A DNA stretch of 64,000 nucleotides from Thermomicrobiales bacterium (GCA_019637585.1 JAHBVL010000002.1:310001-374000), one strand, 5' to 3'; shown: positions 44,661-53,854, counted from the first letter of the stretch. Notes: a model not told the origin generated them from the letters alone. Translations and numbers: made by a program.

Positions 44661-45767
44661 GTGTTTTCGCGAATCGCGCTGGTTGCCGTTCTGCTGGCGG
44701 TCGTCCTGCTGCCGTCGCTCGGTCTGGTCTCCACAGTTCAGTCTGCCCAACCGAGCGATCCCGGCATCACCGTGCTCGAACAGTCCTACCGGTCGAACTT
44801 TCCCACCGGGCTGACGATGAGTCTCACCGGAACGACGCAGGAACCGGTGACCCAGGCGGCGATCCGCTTTCGGATTGGCTCGAATCCGACCTTTTTCGAA
44901 ACATCGACCCGTTTCGCCGCCACAACCGAGCTCGACCTCGATCTCGACATCCCGTTCCAGTACCTCGGGTTGCCGCCCGGGGTCGAGATCGAGTACGAGT
45001 GGCGGATTCGCACTGCCTCGGGTCAGACCGTTGAAACCTCGATCCAGTCAGCTGAGTGGTATGACGACCGGTACGACTGGCAAACCTGGGAATCCGAGGA
45101 CGTCATCGTTTTCGCTCACGGCGACGACGACGCGTTGTACGAATACACTGCGGAAGTGGCCCAGCAGACCGTCGATACATTCCAGCTGATGCTCGATGCG
45201 CCGGAACGACCGGAACCGATACGAATCTGGCTCTACAACTCCGGTCAGGAGCTGCAGGGCACCCTCTTCCCCAATAGTCGCGACTGGATCGGCGGCGCGT
45301 CGTACGCCGCCTTTTCCCTGATTGCTGCCGTAGCGCCGGAAGGGGCGGAGAATACGATGCTCCGGGTTGTGCCGCACGAGGTCATCCATCAGATTCTCGA
45401 CGACGCCACCCGCAATCCGTTCGCCTATCTTCCCGCCTGGTTCGACGAGGGAATGGCCGGCTGGGGGCAGCCGGTCGGCACCGAGAATATGGACGGACTG
45501 GTGCAGGTCGCACTGGACGAGGACCGGCTACCGACGATTCGGGCGATGATCGGCGAGTGGGGATCGGACAGCGAATCGGCCCGCATCTCGTACGCGGCCA
45601 GTTTCTCCGTCGTCTCGTTCATCTTCGACACCATGGGAGAAGAAGCCATCCTTCGGCTCACGCACGCCTACCGGGCTGGCCTCTCACACGACGAAGCGCT
45701 CTTCACCGCGCTCGGCAAGACTGCCGAGGAGCTCGATAGCGCGTGGCGGGCATCACTGCGGTCCTGA
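44661..45767 (+). CDS. Secreted MA-type (gluzincin) metallopeptidase
   Basis: A 368-residue exported protein. An N-terminal hydrophobic signal (FSRIALVAVLLAVVLLPSL) is followed by a ~100-residue beta-rich domain. The peptidase_MA-like domain follows, with zinc motif HEVIH at 239-243 and the third ligand in PAWFDEGMAGW about 20 residues later, the gluzincin arrangement. The substrate is unknown; it may be cell-surface attached. GTG 44661 lies 2 bases past the prfB stop, suggesting readthrough from prfB. Confidence 0.82.
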   Translation: MFSRIALVAVLLAVVLLPSLGLVSTVQSAQPSDPGITVLEQSYRSNFPTGLTMSLTGTTQEPVTQAAIRFRIGSNPTFFETSTRFAATTELDLDLDIPFQYLGLPPGVEIEYEWRIRTASGQTVETSIQSAEWYDDRYDWQTWESEDVIVFAHGDDDALYEYTAEVAQQTVDTFQLMLDAPERPEPIRIWLYNSGQELQGTLFPNSRDWIGGASYAAFSLIAAVAPEGAENTMLRVVPHEVIHQILDDATRNPFAYLPAWFDEGMAGWGQPVGTENMDGLVQVALDEDRLPTIRAMIGEWGSDSESARISYAASFSVVSFIFDTMGEEAILRLTHAYRAGLSHDEALFTALGKTAEELDSAWRASLRS

Positions 45768-45838
45768 CCGGGAGACTCGCCCGACGCGGTACACTCCTCT
45801 CAATTGCGATTGTCAACGGCGACGCCATCGCCTGCCGG

Positions 45839-46153
45839 ATGAGTGAGATGACAGCAAGGATTCTGGACCCAGCGGCGATCGAGCAGAAGCTCTCGCTTAA
45901 CACCTACAACGTCGACGCTGAACGGGCGCACATTCGGATCATCGATTCGGAGGTCTGTCTGAAGTGCGTCCGGCAACAATGCATCAATTGTTGCCCGGCA
46001 AATTGCTACGCCCCGCAGGACGACGGCACAGTGCTTTTCAGCTACGAGGGATGTGTCGAATGCGGCACCTGCCGCATCGTCTGCAATCAGTTCCGAAACG
46101 TCGAATGGACCTACCCCCGGGGCGGTTTCGGCGTTCAATATCGATTCGGATAG
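45839..46153 (+). CDS. fixX: FixX-type ferredoxin-like protein
   Basis: A 104-residue ferredoxin of the FixX/ETF-QO partner type. It has C40, C43, C48 and CPANCY (C52, C56), then YEGCVECGTCRIVC (C72-C82), and the diagnostic ending WTYPRGGFGVQYRFG. In FixABCX it takes electrons from the flavoprotein FixC during quinone reduction or bifurcation. fixA, fixB and fixC are not in the window. The gene pairs with the Fe-S protein encoded 6 bases downstream. ATG 45839; the longer frame from 45743 overlaps the peptidase gene. Confidence 0.9.
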   Translation: MSEMTARILDPAAIEQKLSLNTYNVDAERAHIRIIDSEVCLKCVRQQCINCCPANCYAPQDDGTVLFSYEGCVECGTCRIVCNQFRNVEWTYPRGGFGVQYRFG

Positions 46154-46159
46154 CGCTTC

Positions 46160-46666
46160 ATGTACTGGACGAACCGGCACGTTCTTGTCTGCACCGCGTC
46201 CCACTGCGCCCAGAAGGGCGCCAACGAGATGCTGGGCAAACTCAGACTCGAAATCGTGCGGCAGGGTCTGGACAGCCAGATCCTCATCAACAACTGCGGC
46301 ACCATCGATCTCTGCGACATCGGTCCGAACCTGGTTGTCTATCCTGACAATGTGATTCTGAGCGGCGTCCAGGCGAAAGATGTCAAGAGGCTCGTCGCCT
46401 ATCTCCAGGGCGAAGGGGACATGGACGAGTTCGTCACCAGCCCGACCTCCACCGCGGAAGTCCGGCGACACGATCTCTATCAGGAAGCCGCCGGCGTTGC
46501 GCCATTGACTGAGCCTGCTTTCACCGAAATCGTGGAAAAGCACGGATTCGACGCTGCCTGGATCGATGAGCAGGCCAGGCGGGGTTTCATCGCGCGCAAA
46601 CCGGGCGAGGATGGGGCGCCGTCAATCACGATCACCACCAAAGCTCGCACCCGATACGCAGTCTGA
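46160..46666 (+). CDS. Thioredoxin-like [2Fe-2S] ferredoxin-family protein
   Basis: A 168-residue protein. The N-terminal ~80 residues look like a thioredoxin-fold 2Fe-2S domain: RHVLVCTASHCAQKGA, then ILINNCGTIDLCDIGPNLVV and YPDNVILSGV. The cysteines are C11, C16, C46 and C52. The C-terminal half (EPAFTEIVEKHGFDAAW, ARRGFIARKPG) is a separate helical extension. It lies 6 bases behind fixX, so the two are probably co-expressed as an electron-transfer pair. The partner enzyme is unknown. Confidence 0.75.
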   Translation: MYWTNRHVLVCTASHCAQKGANEMLGKLRLEIVRQGLDSQILINNCGTIDLCDIGPNLVVYPDNVILSGVQAKDVKRLVAYLQGEGDMDEFVTSPTSTAEVRRHDLYQEAAGVAPLTEPAFTEIVEKHGFDAAWIDEQARRGFIARKPGEDGAPSITITTKARTRYAV

Positions 46667-46685
46667 ACCTGGGGAAAGCGCTGGC

Positions 46686-47750
46686 GTGACCTCCGACGCG
46701 AACGAACCTGCTCCACCACCGCCACCATCGGACGACACCGAGATCGTCGGCGGCGTGCCGCTCCATCCCGTGCCACCCGGGGTGATGCGCCGGCTGATGC
46801 AGGTCGACCGCACCCGCGTCATCCGCATCGTCATCGCCATCGTGCTCATCATCGTCTCGGCAATCACCAACCGCGGCTTTCTGGGTTGGGGCTTGCTCGT
46901 CGTTCTTGGCGTTATGGTGGTGCCGGTTGGGCGAGCTCGCTCATTTCTGATTGCGTTCGTGCCCTATGCCGGGGTCTGGTTCATCTTCACCGCGATGCGA
47001 TCGCTGGCCGACGAAACGGTTTTCGCCAGAACGCTGAATCTCCATGTCGCCGAGTTCGAGCGGGAGCTCTTTGGCGGCCGGATTCCGACCGTCCGGTTGC
47101 AGGACAAGTATTTCGAGCCGGGACATGCCGGGTGGCTCGACTATTTCCTGACCTTCATCCACTGGTCCTACTTTGTCGTGCCGCATGTTGTTGCGGTGAC
47201 GATCTGGTACAAGCGGCCGGCCCTCTTTCGCCGATTCCTGACCGCTATGGCGCTGATGCTGGCGATGGGGCTGGCCATCTATTTTCTCATCCCGACAAAC
47301 CCGCCGTGGCTGGCTCCGGAACCGATCAACAGTCCGTCAGCGGCGGTTGTCTACCGGATCATGGAAACGGTCGGCAAGGAACTGGGCGGCGGAATCTACG
47401 AAGCGAGCTACCGGGTCATTGGCGAATCGAACCCGCGAGCCGCAATGCCCTCGATGCATCTGGCCTTCACCGCACTACTGATCTTCCCCGCGTTCCAGTT
47501 TTCCAGGCGCTGGGGATATGCGGCAGTCGTGTACACCGGCCTGATGGGGCTCGCCCTGGTCTACTTGGGCGAGCATTATGTCACCGATCTCTTTGTGGGG
47601 TTCCTCTGCGCTGGCTGGGGATGGATCGCTGCCGGAACGTGGCTGAATGTGGCGGCTCCAGTCGTCCGGCGTCGCACAGCAGCCACCTCGAGTTCTCCGG
47701 ACCCACCCGCGGAAGCCATTCCCCAACCGGCTGCCGGCCAGGTTTATTAG
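46686..47750 (+). CDS. PAP2 / Aur1-like membrane phosphatase or inositolphosphotransferase
   Basis: A 354-residue membrane protein with six or seven helices and a Pro-rich N-terminal tail. The PAP2-superfamily motifs appear as NPRAAMPSMHLAFTALLIF (motif 2) and YLGEHYVTDLFVGFL (motif 3, H and D). The long spacing and IHWSYFVVPHVV segment match the Aur1/Ipt1-like branch, which transfers phospho-inositol or hydrolyses lipid phosphates. GTG 46686 has GGGGAAAG upstream. It converges with the next gene by four bases. The activity is not settled. Confidence 0.8.
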   Translation: MTSDANEPAPPPPPSDDTEIVGGVPLHPVPPGVMRRLMQVDRTRVIRIVIAIVLIIVSAITNRGFLGWGLLVVLGVMVVPVGRARSFLIAFVPYAGVWFIFTAMRSLADETVFARTLNLHVAEFERELFGGRIPTVRLQDKYFEPGHAGWLDYFLTFIHWSYFVVPHVVAVTIWYKRPALFRRFLTAMALMLAMGLAIYFLIPTNPPWLAPEPINSPSAAVVYRIMETVGKELGGGIYEASYRVIGESNPRAAMPSMHLAFTALLIFPAFQFSRRWGYAAVVYTGLMGLALVYLGEHYVTDLFVGFLCAGWGWIAAGTWLNVAAPVVRRRTAATSSSPDPPAEAIPQPAAGQVY

Positions 47751-48328
47751 GTGCCCGGAGCCTGCACAGACCGGTTGGCGCCGGCCAGATCGTAGAGATC
47801 ATCCAGGAACCGGGAAAAGGTCTCCACACCGGGGATGTCCCGCCGGTTGTGCATCGGCCGCGTCAACTGCACATGCCCCGCTTCAGGGTCGTACTCGACA
47901 CGAAACCACCCTTCGATCAGCGCCGGATCGCTGGTCAGCGCATCGAGCAGGGGCTGCACCGCGCCGGGAATGTCCGCTGGTTCGTGCTCGAACACACCGC
48001 TGGGCGGTCCCCCCTCTTTCGAGCGGCTCAGGGTCCAGGTCCACTTTTGTCCACCGGCCCCATCGACAAGAGCGATCTGAAAAACGCGTCCCATGCCACC
48101 GGGCAGCATCGACACTCGCGCTGTGGAGAGGTGCCCCCGATAGCGGCCGGTCACGATGGCTTCCTCGACATCCGCCTTGCCCTCCAGCACCCCCGCCAGA
48201 GGGGCCAGCGCCCGCTCGAGATCATCCTTGGCTTTGCGATTGAAGTAGTAGGCGAGATAGGAGGTTCCCGCCAGTGCGATCAGGCAGATCGCGCACATGG
48301 CCAAGCCGAATGAAACGTAGGGACTCAC
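47747..48328 (-). CDS. Membrane-anchored hypothetical protein
   Basis: A 193-residue protein with one N-terminal helix (VSFGLAMCAICLIALAGTSY) and then a soluble domain with helical and strand segments (KAKDDLERALAPLAGVLEG; RVFQIALVDGAGGQKWTW). It contains no motif I recognise. It converges on the PAP2-like gene and is divergent from gcvPB, with a 223-base gap between. Confidence 0.65.
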   Translation of the reverse strand: MSPYVSFGLAMCAICLIALAGTSYLAYYFNRKAKDDLERALAPLAGVLEGKADVEEAIVTGRYRGHLSTARVSMLPGGMGRVFQIALVDGAGGQKWTWTLSRSKEGGPPSGVFEHEPADIPGAVQPLLDALTSDPALIEGWFRVEYDPEAGHVQLTRPMHNRRDIPGVETFSRFLDDLYDLAGANRSVQAPGT

Positions 48329-48453
48329 GAGTTCTGATAGCTCCTGGTGGTGGAAAATCGCGCCGCCGGGTTCATGATCGAACCCCGCTCACACGACAGA
48401 TGGAGTTTACCGCGATGGACCACCCGTTCACCCATCGGCCCAGCACATACCGG

Positions 48454-48487
48454 GCCGCCAATGCCTCTTATGCGGCATAATGGCGGC
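48454..48487. promoter_or_regulatory. Inverted repeat upstream of gcvPB
   Basis: GCCGCCA-ATGCC pairs with GGCAT-(AA)-TGGCGGC around an 8-base loop, a 12-bp stem with a two-base bulge. It includes a 13-base palindrome, TTATGCGGCATAA, with a CATAAT -10-like hexamer. It lies 65 bases before the gcvPB start and could be an operator or 5'UTR structure. It does not resemble the glycine riboswitch. Confidence 0.45.
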
Positions 48488-48551
48488 TGCGTTGGGCGGT
48501 TGACTGGATCGCCGCAGAGTCCCCTCGTGTTTCAAGGAGAATCACCCCCAC

Positions 48552-50030
48552 ATGGCCACAGAGCCAACCATTTTTGAGCTGAGTTCGCCCGGTCGACGGG
48601 GTGTGACATTTCCCGAACCCGATGTCCCGGACGCCGAGATTCCGGCGTCGTTCCGCCGGGAATCGCTGGCCTTTCCCGAAGCGAGCGAAATCGACGTCGT
48701 TCGCCACTTCACCCGGATGAGTCAGAAGAACCATGCCATCGACATCTCGATGTATCCGCTCGGCTCCTGCACGATGAAGTTCAATCCCCGCATCAACGAG
48801 GCCGTGGCCCGGATGCCGGGGTACGCCGCGCTCCATCCGCTGCAACGACAGGAAACGGCGCAGGGCGCGCTGCAGCTGATGTACGAGCTGCAGGAGATGC
48901 TGGCCGAGATCTCGGGATTTGCGGCGGTTTCACTACAGCCGGCAGCCGGCGCACATGGCGAACTCGCGGGAACATTGATCATTCGTGAGTTTCATCGCGC
49001 CAACGGCGACAGCGCGCGCACCGAAATGCTCGTTCCCGACTCGGCCCACGGGACGAATCCCGCCACGGCGGTGATGGCCGGGTTCAGCGTGGTGACCATT
49101 CCTTCCGACGATCGCGGCAATGTCGATCTCGCCGCGCTGCGGGAGAAAGTCGGTCCGAACACCGCCGGCATGATGATCACCAATCCGAACACCCTCGGAC
49201 TTTGGGACGAGCACATCCACGAGGTGGTCGACATCGTCCACGCCGCCGGTGGCCTGATCTACAACGACGGCGCCAATTTCAACGCCATTCTCGGCCTGGC
49301 CAAACCGGGCCATTTGGGCGTCGACGTCATGCACTACAACCTGCACAAGACCTTCTCCACCCCACATGGGGGTGGCGGACCGGGGTCTGGGCCGATCGGC
49401 GTCACCGAAACGCTGAAACCCTATCTGCCTGGACCAGTCGTCGGCAAATCGGAGAACGCGAACGGCGAAACCACGTACGTCTGGGAATCGCCCGAGAAGT
49501 CGATCGGCCGGTTGCACGGATTCCACGGCAACTTCGGTATGCACGTCCGCGCCTACACCTACATTCGGATGCATGGAGCGGAGGGTCTGAAGCAGATCAG
49601 CGAGGATGCCGTTCTCAACGCCAACTATCTGAAAGCCAGGCTCGAAGGCCCATACGATGTCGCCTACGACCGGCCCTGTATGCACGAGGTTGTGCTGTCA
49701 GCCAGCAAGCAGAAACAGCAGGGAGCCAGAGCGCTCGACATCGCCAAGCGGCTCCTCGATTTCGGCGTCCACCCTCCGACAACCTATTTCCCGCTCATCG
49801 TTCCCGAAGCGCTGATGATCGAACCGACGGAAACCGAATCGAAGCAATCGATCGACTACTTCGCCGACACCATGCTGACCATCGCCCGGGAGATCGAGGA
49901 AACGCCGGACATCGTCACCGGAGCGCCGCACACGACCGACTTCAAGCGTCTGGACGAAGCCGGCGCCAATCGCTCGCTCAATCTCCGCTGGACCGAGGCG
50001 AAGGAGCCGGAACCGGTGGCCGCCGGCTAG
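48552..50030 (+). CDS. gcvPB: Glycine dehydrogenase (decarboxylating) subunit 2
   Basis: A 492-residue P-protein subunit of the two-subunit type. It carries the PLP lysine in [16 protein letters not shown], the glycine-rich [12 protein letters not shown] and the N-terminal [13 protein letters not shown]. It decarboxylates glycine and transfers the aminomethyl group to GcvH. AAGGAGA precedes the ATG by 10 bases. gcvPA, gcvT and gcvH, usually adjacent, are absent here. Confidence 0.96.
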   Translation: MATEPTIFELSSPGRRGVTFPEPDVPDAEIPASFRRESLAFPEASEIDVVRHFTRMSQKNHAIDISMYPLGSCTMKFNPRINEAVARMPGYAALHPLQRQETAQGALQLMYELQEMLAEISGFAAVSLQPAAGAHGELAGTLIIREFHRANGDSARTEMLVPDSAHGTNPATAVMAGFSVVTIPSDDRGNVDLAALREKVGPNTAGMMITNPNTLGLWDEHIHEVVDIVHAAGGLIYNDGANFNAILGLAKPGHLGVDVMHYNLHKTFSTPHGGGGPGSGPIGVTETLKPYLPGPVVGKSENANGETTYVWESPEKSIGRLHGFHGNFGMHVRAYTYIRMHGAEGLKQISEDAVLNANYLKARLEGPYDVAYDRPCMHEVVLSASKQKQQGARALDIAKRLLDFGVHPPTTYFPLIVPEALMIEPTETESKQSIDYFADTMLTIAREIEETPDIVTGAPHTTDFKRLDEAGANRSLNLRWTEAKEPEPVAAG

Positions 50031-50062
50031 CCGAAACCGCGTCTCACCGTCTGCCCACGCCC

Positions 50063-50163
50063 GCGGCGCCGTAAACGGCGCCGCTCACTGTGCGATGCCC
50101 CTGCCGGGGCTTGATTGCAGGTCCGAAGGACCTTCGCGCCGTGAGCCCGGTCCGTTTACGGCC
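50063..50163. repeat. Nested-palindrome repeat element A
   Basis: It starts with a perfect 10-bp hairpin (arm GCGGCGCCGT, two-base loop, 50063-50084). Smaller hairpins follow (CCCC/GGGG near 50098, AGGTCC/GGACCT near 50120). The far end carries an imperfect inverted copy (GTGAGC...CCGTTTACGG). A GGCGAGG/CCTCGCC hairpin lies just beyond, at 50192-50209. It fills the 209-base gap between the convergent gcvPB and leuS genes, which has no gene. Confidence 0.65.
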
Positions 50164-50239
50164 GGGCGGACACCATCGCTTGCGACCGATGGGCGAGGCG
50201 GGCCTCGCCGCTACACATTCGAATTTGGCGATTGGCGAA

Positions 50240-52750
50240 TCATGCGACGACGTTGACCAGCTTGCCCGGCACGTAGATCACGCGACGCGGTTCCGATCCG
50301 GCCAGGTGCTCCGCCACACGGTCGCTGGCCAAGGCGACTTTGCGCGCTTCTTCTTCGCTGATGCCGGCGGGTACAACGATCTTGTCACGCAGTTTGCCGT
50401 TTACCTGCACGATCAGCTCGATCGAATCCTCTTTCGCCTTTTCCGGATCGAACGTGGGCCACGACCGGTGATGGACCGAGTACTCGCCCTGCAGCTTCTC
50501 CCAGAGCTCCTCGGAGAGGTGGGGCGTCGACGGCGCCAGAAGAAGGACCAATGTCCGAATTGCGTCGCGCCACGGTCCGGTTGTCAGTAGGTCGTCGCTG
50601 CGCAGGTCTCCCAGGGCATTGCTCATCTCGATGAGCGCGGCGACCATCGTGTTGAACTGAAATCCCTCGATATCTCGCGAAACCCGCTCGATCGTCGCGT
50701 GAGTCAACCGCTGCAGCGTCCGCTCTGTGCTCGCGTCGATTGAGGATTCAGGCTGATCGATGACCGCCGCGGTGTCGACGGCAAGGGTGTAGACCCGCCG
50801 CAGGAACCGCTCCATTCCGGTCAAACCACGATCGTTCCACGGCCCGCCCTGATCCCAGGGTCCGAGATACATCAGGTGCAGTCGCAGGACATCGGCGCCG
50901 TGAACAGCCACCAGCTCATCCGGCGCCACCTGCGTGCCACGACTCTTGCTCATCTTCGTCCCTTCAGCAGCCAGGATGATCCCCTGGTTGCGCAAGCGGA
51001 CGAATGGTTCACGGTGCTCCACGAATCCGAGATCGTTGAGCACCTTTGTGATGAAACGGGCGTAGAGGAGGTGCAGAATCGCATGCTCGATCCCCCCCGT
51101 GTACAGGTTGACCGGCGTCCAGCGGGCCGCAGCGTCCTTGTCGAAGGGCGCATTCGCCTCATGTGGGCTGGTGTACCGGAACCAGTACCAGGACGAATCG
51201 ACGAAGGTATCCATCGTGTCGGTTTCCCGCCGCGCTTCGCCGCCACAGGAGGGACAGGTGGTGTTCAGGAATGCCTCATGTGAGACGAGCGGGCTTTGAC
51301 CCGTCGGTGTGAACTCGGCGTCGAGCGGCAGCAGCACCGGCAGCTGATCGTCGGGCACCGGCACGATGCCACACCCGTCGCAATAGACAACCGGGATCGG
51401 CGTCCCCCAGTAGCGCTGGCGGGAAATCAGCCAGTCGCGCAACCGAAAATTCACTTCGGCGGCGCCGCGGCCCTCGGACTGCAGCCACTCGATGATCGCC
51501 GGCACCCCTTCCGGGACCCGAACGCCATTGAACTGACCGCTGTTCACCAGTGTCCCCGGGCCGGCATAGGCTTCGGTCATGGTTTCCGGATCGAGCACTT
51601 CCCCATCCGGTTGAATGACCACCCGGATCGGCAGCCCGAACGTCCGCGCGAACTCGAAGTCGCGCTGATCCTGGGCAGGAACGGCCATGATCGCGCCGGT
51701 GCCATAGCCCATCAACACATAGTCGGCGATCCAGATCGGGATCTGCTCGTCGGTGATCGGATTGCGGATCGTCGAACCGGTGAAGACGCCGGTGCGCTCA
51801 TTTTCGTCGTCGGTCGACATACGCTCGATGTCGCTGCGCCGCCGCGACCGGTCGACATACGCCTCGACCTCCTCGCGCTGCGCCTCTGTTGTCAGCGAGG
51901 GAACAAGCGGATGCTCGGGAGCCAGCACCATGAAGGTCGCGCCCCAGACGGTATCGGGTCGCGTAGTGAAGAAATCGAGCGCTTCCCCATTCTCCATGGT
52001 GAACGCCACTCTGGCCCCTTCCGAACGGCCGATCCAGTTGCGCTGCATCGTGATGACCCGTTCCGGCCAGTCGAGATCGTTCAGGCACTCCAGCAGCTCG
52101 TCGGCATACTCGGTGATGCGGAAGTACCACTGTTCGAGATCGCGCCGGCTGACCTCTGCGCCACACCGCTCGCAGATGTTGCCGTCGATGACCTGTTCGT
52201 TGGCCAGCACGGTCTTGTCGTTCGGGCACCACCAGACCGGCCCCGCTTTGCGATAGGCCAGCCCTCGCTCCAGCATGCGCAGGAAGATCCACTGATTCCA
52301 GTGATAGAACTCGGGATCCGAGGAAATGACCTCGCGGCTCCAGTCGATCATCGCTCCCATCTGGTCGTACTGCTTGCGCATGTGGGCGATGTTGTCGTAG
52401 GTCCAGGTGGCCGGGTGGATGCCATGACGGATGGCGGCATTCTCGGCCGGCAAACCAAACGCATCGAATCCCATGGGGAAGAGAACATTGAAGCCGTTCA
52501 TCCGCTTGTAGCGGGCGAAGACATCCGGCACAGCAAAGGCATACCAGTGCCCAACGTGGAGCGTTCCGGAGGGATAGGGGTACATCGTGAGCGAGTACCA
52601 CTTGGGGAGCGGGCTGTTGTCGTCGACGCGATAGAGATCGTCGGCCTGCCAGCGATCTCGCCAGCGAGACTGGATCGCGACAGCGTCATACCCCGAAACA
52701 GTTCCCCGGTTTGATGTCGACTGGGAGTTGTCCAACTCCGCTCCTCCCAT
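50240..52750 (-). CDS. leuS: Leucyl-tRNA synthetase
   Basis: An 836-residue class I synthetase. The HIGH-type motif is in YPSGTLHVGHWYAFA, the KMSKS loop is GTKMSKSRGT, and the CP1 editing domain is inserted between, with the zinc-like CPNDK and CERCG pairs. It charges tRNA-Leu and edits mischarged products. The start is ATG 52750, or TTG 52735 (AGGAG upstream). tRNA-Ala lies upstream on the same strand but has its own terminator. Confidence 0.97.
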   Translation of the reverse strand: MGGAELDNSQSTSNRGTVSGYDAVAIQSRWRDRWQADDLYRVDDNSPLPKWYSLTMYPYPSGTLHVGHWYAFAVPDVFARYKRMNGFNVLFPMGFDAFGLPAENAAIRHGIHPATWTYDNIAHMRKQYDQMGAMIDWSREVISSDPEFYHWNQWIFLRMLERGLAYRKAGPVWWCPNDKTVLANEQVIDGNICERCGAEVSRRDLEQWYFRITEYADELLECLNDLDWPERVITMQRNWIGRSEGARVAFTMENGEALDFFTTRPDTVWGATFMVLAPEHPLVPSLTTEAQREEVEAYVDRSRRRSDIERMSTDDENERTGVFTGSTIRNPITDEQIPIWIADYVLMGYGTGAIMAVPAQDQRDFEFARTFGLPIRVVIQPDGEVLDPETMTEAYAGPGTLVNSGQFNGVRVPEGVPAIIEWLQSEGRGAAEVNFRLRDWLISRQRYWGTPIPVVYCDGCGIVPVPDDQLPVLLPLDAEFTPTGQSPLVSHEAFLNTTCPSCGGEARRETDTMDTFVDSSWYWFRYTSPHEANAPFDKDAAARWTPVNLYTGGIEHAILHLLYARFITKVLNDLGFVEHREPFVRLRNQGIILAAEGTKMSKSRGTQVAPDELVAVHGADVLRLHLMYLGPWDQGGPWNDRGLTGMERFLRRVYTLAVDTAAVIDQPESSIDASTERTLQRLTHATIERVSRDIEGFQFNTMVAALIEMSNALGDLRSDDLLTTGPWRDAIRTLVLLLAPSTPHLSEELWEKLQGEYSVHHRSWPTFDPEKAKEDSIELIVQVNGKLRDKIVVPAGISEEEARKVALASDRVAEHLAGSEPRRVIYVPGKLVNVVA

Positions 52751-52787
52751 ACGCTGGGTTGAATGTCCGCAACCGCGGCTGGCGCCG

Positions 52788-52827
52788 AAAACAAAAGCGA
52801 CAGGTGTTCACGAAAGCGAACAACCTG
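52788..52827 (-). terminator. Terminator behind tRNA-Ala
   Basis: A 9-bp stem with one bulge (CAGGT-GTTC paired with GAAC-ACCTG) lies at 52801-52827. On the minus strand it is followed by TCGCTTTTGTTTTC. It separates the tRNA transcript from leuS. Confidence 0.7.
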
Positions 52828-52868
52828 CCTCTTCTCACTGTCCCATCGATGTACCAGGAAGCGGTTGA

Positions 52869-52944
52869 TGGTGGAGCTGAGGGGACTCGAACCCCTGACT
52901 TCAACACTGCCAGTGTTGCGCTCTCCCAGCTGAGCTACAGCCCC
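52869..52944 (-). tRNA. tRNA-Ala (anticodon GGC)
   Basis: The 76-nt gene forms a full cloverleaf. Acceptor strand GGGGCTG pairs with CAGCTCC and includes the G3-U70 identity pair of tRNA-Ala. The D arm is GCTCAGCTGGGAGAGC, the anticodon loop CTGGCAG is closed by a CAACA/TGTTG stem, and the T arm holds GTTCGAGTC. CCA is encoded. It is on the minus strand. Confidence 0.97.
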
Positions 52945-53073
52945 GGGAAATTCCGGTGTGCACATCGATCAACCCACGAGGTGCGGGTTCTCTGTGCCGA
53001 CGTAGGCTAGCATTCTCCCTTGCTGAGCGTCAAACGACGCGCGAGTTCTGTCAGATGACGTCCGGGGGCTGGA

Positions 53074-53739
53074 ATGGCTGCTGCAGGTGACATCGTTGGA
53101 ATTGCCCAGGTTGGCGCACCACTGCTCGATCGACTCGACATCGCCAACCAATCACGCGATCGAGCGCTGAACGAGGGCCGGCAGATCATCCGGCTCTCAG
53201 CCAACACCGTTCGGGCCATCCACCGCAACGAGCTCGACGAAGCGGCGGTTCTTCTTGGTGAAGCGTCCACGCTCTTGCAGAACCTGCTGGCCAGTCTCGA
53301 CGATCGAACGGGCATCCGGTGGGCGGGCTATGTGCAGGACGCCATGAAGGAGTACGCGGAAGCGTGCATCACCACCGCGTTCGTGACTGGCGAGCCGGTG
53401 AAGTCGCCCCAGGAGCTGGGCGTCGATGACGCTCCCTTTCTGAATGCTCTGGCTGAATCGGCCAGCGAGCTACGACGCCTGACCCTCGATTCACTCCGGT
53501 CCGGCGATTTCGCCCGCGCCGAGCGACTCCTGGCCATCATGGACGAGGTCTACAGCTTCCTAGTGACTGTCGACTACCCTGATGGATTGACCGGAGGGCT
53601 ACGCCGCTCCACCGACGCACTGCGAGCGGTCCTGGAACGCACAAGAGGCGACCTGACCCTCACCAGCGCCCAGAATCGTCTGCGGGACACCATCCGCGAA
53701 GCCATGGCCACGCTGTCCAGTCACGACCCGGTCCCCTGA
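53074..53739 (+). CDS. Translin-family protein
   Basis: A 221-residue all-helical protein resembling bacterial/archaeal translin homologues. Hallmarks: REEAL-like RDRALNEGRQIIRLSANTVRAIHR, YVEA-like QDAMKEYAEACI, PQELGVDDAPFLNALAES, ELRRLTLDSLRSGDFARAERLL and a C-terminal DYPDGLTGGLRRSTDALRAV block. Eukaryotic translin/TRAX forms an RNA/ssDNA-binding octamer with RNase activity; the bacterial role is not known. ATG 53074. It is divergent from the tRNA gene and converges on otsB. Confidence 0.8.
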   Translation: MAAAGDIVGIAQVGAPLLDRLDIANQSRDRALNEGRQIIRLSANTVRAIHRNELDEAAVLLGEASTLLQNLLASLDDRTGIRWAGYVQDAMKEYAEACITTAFVTGEPVKSPQELGVDDAPFLNALAESASELRRLTLDSLRSGDFARAERLLAIMDEVYSFLVTVDYPDGLTGGLRRSTDALRAVLERTRGDLTLTSAQNRLRDTIREAMATLSSHDPVP

Positions 53740-53769
53740 CCTCGTTGCGGCGCTGCACCCCAATGCGTA

Positions 53770-53854
53770 GCCTCGCCATTTATGGCGCCGTCTCACCAGG
53801 ACGTGGTGAAATCCGAAGGGCGCGGCGCATGGAAAGCGCCATAAATGGCGAGGC
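53770..53854. repeat. Nested-palindrome repeat element B
   Basis: Perfect 19-bp inverted arms (53770-53788 and 53836-53854, beginning GCCTCGCCATTTATGG) enclose 47 bases, which hold a TCACC/GGTGA hairpin. Each arm is itself a palindrome (CGCCATTTATGGCG). The layout matches element A at 50063. It lies between convergent genes, in a gap without coding sequence. Confidence 0.8.

Noticed and set aside
48329-48551. Glycine riboswitch upstream of gcvPB
   Set aside because: Neither the conserved aptamer core nor a tandem arrangement is visible; only an unrelated hairpin is present.
51296-52714. 472-residue plus-strand open frame
   Set aside because: It is antisense to leuS; product is His/Arg-rich without a domain.
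52751-52944. T-box leader in front of leuS
   Set aside because: The sequence is a complete tRNA-Ala gene with its own terminator; no T-box motif was seen.
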